The translations under genes were made by a program, and so were the position numbers. This document shows, piece after piece, positions 63,540 to 64,000 of a DNA stretch of 64,000 bases (position 1 is the stretch's first letter; each line of letters begins with the position of its first letter). The DNA comes from Glandiceps talaboti (Eukaryota; Hemichordata; Enteropneusta; Spengelidae), in the NCBI RefSeq assembly GCF_964340395.1, contig NC_135556.1:20393142-20457141 (forward strand), in the 5' to 3' direction. A model generated the notes under the pieces. That model did no database searches, had not been told where the DNA came from, and worked only from the letters and a program-made list of their open reading frames with translations.

Positions 63540-64000
63540 AGTGCAACCGATGTACCGGATAACTACAGATGAATTTCTATGTTAAGTATCTTCAGTAAAA
63601 TATTCACTGGTACCTCAATCGGAGACTTACCTTTTGGGCGGATGACAGAGGCTGGTGTTAGGAATGGCTACTCCACCGTTGACAACACTTTCATTTTACA
63701 ATCTATAATCCAAAATACTTGCCAAAGAATAGACGAAAATTCTATTGCATTTTTGTAGACTTTTCGAAAGCATTCGACAGAGTGGCTATGGTATATTATT
63801 TTAAAGAGTGGAGTCAAAGGGAAAATGTTCCGTATGTAACATACCATGTACAGTGGTATCACATCATGCGTTAGAACTGACAAAGGGCAAACAGAATATT
63901 TGCGTGTCCGACAAGGTTGTATGCTTAGCCCCTTGCTATTTTCATTTTTTATCAACGCGTGAACAAATTCTCCTAGCACCTCATATGCATGATACCTAGT
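63540..64000 (+). mobile_element. LINE reverse-transcriptase fragment, continues past the window
   Basis: Ordered RT blocks are visible in shifting frames: DNYR near 63556, FSKIFTG, then EAGVRNGYSTVDNTFILQS, then FYCIFVDFSKAFDRV (motif A with the first catalytic D), then RQGCMLSPLLFSFFIN (motif B). At least two frameshifts break it. It is a non-LTR element of CR1/L2/RTE-like type, 5'-truncated, with its 3' part beyond the window. Confidence 0.85.

Overview
The window is nuclear DNA of an invertebrate bilaterian animal. It is AT-rich, has spliced genes with GT/AG introns, many (AT)n and other microsatellites, MITE-like hairpins, a tRNA-derived SINE and decayed LINEs. The phylum cannot be fixed from sequence alone; a lophotrochozoan or an invertebrate deuterostome fits best, because a prokineticin-receptor-like GPCR sits with expanded HELZ2-like genes.

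Region 1 (about 1.0-32.9 kb) is a tandem duplication of a HELZ2-like gene on the + strand. Copy A (coding 1067-14168, 19 coding exons, 1977 aa as modelled) has a TPR-like N-terminal module, a charged linker, an RNB exoribonuclease domain with all four catalytic aspartates, and a UPF1-type SF1 helicase with motifs I, II, III, V and VI. Copy B (coding 17693-30379, 14 exons, 1798 aa) repeats the second half exon for exon. Thirteen exons have identical lengths and phases, and protein identity is about 97% by eye in the RNB exon. Copy B lacks the TPR exons and begins with a new short N-terminus just downstream of a perfect NRF1-type palindrome. Exons are far better conserved than introns, so both copies look selected and functional. 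The duplicated block runs on into the 3' flank, ending near 15.58 kb and 32.95 kb.

Region 2 (about 30.4-49.8 kb) has no gene I can recognise. It holds a MITE with 30-bp inverted ends, a 130-bp foldback element, a tRNA-derived SINE, one more copy of a dispersed repeat also found in an intron of both HELZ2-like genes, microsatellites, and one weak candidate exon with a membrane-spanning segment.

Region 3 (49.8-60.9 kb) is a two-exon class A GPCR (384 aa) that closely resembles prokineticin receptors. Its 9.9-kb intron falls inside the E/DRY arginine codon and contains a 230-bp tandem duplication, a MITE with CAG/CTG ends, two LINE 3' ends and diverged tandem repeats. A 43-bp minisatellite lies 172 bp after the stop codon.

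Region 4 (61.4-64 kb) is non-coding and ends in the reverse-transcriptase part of a broken LINE that runs off the window.

How the genes relate: the HELZ2-like pair joins a 3'-5' RNase domain to an RNA helicase, and in vertebrates HELZ2 is interferon-induced. A role in RNA decay or antiviral defence is therefore plausible here but inferred. The GPCR is a separate signalling gene with no evident link to the pair.
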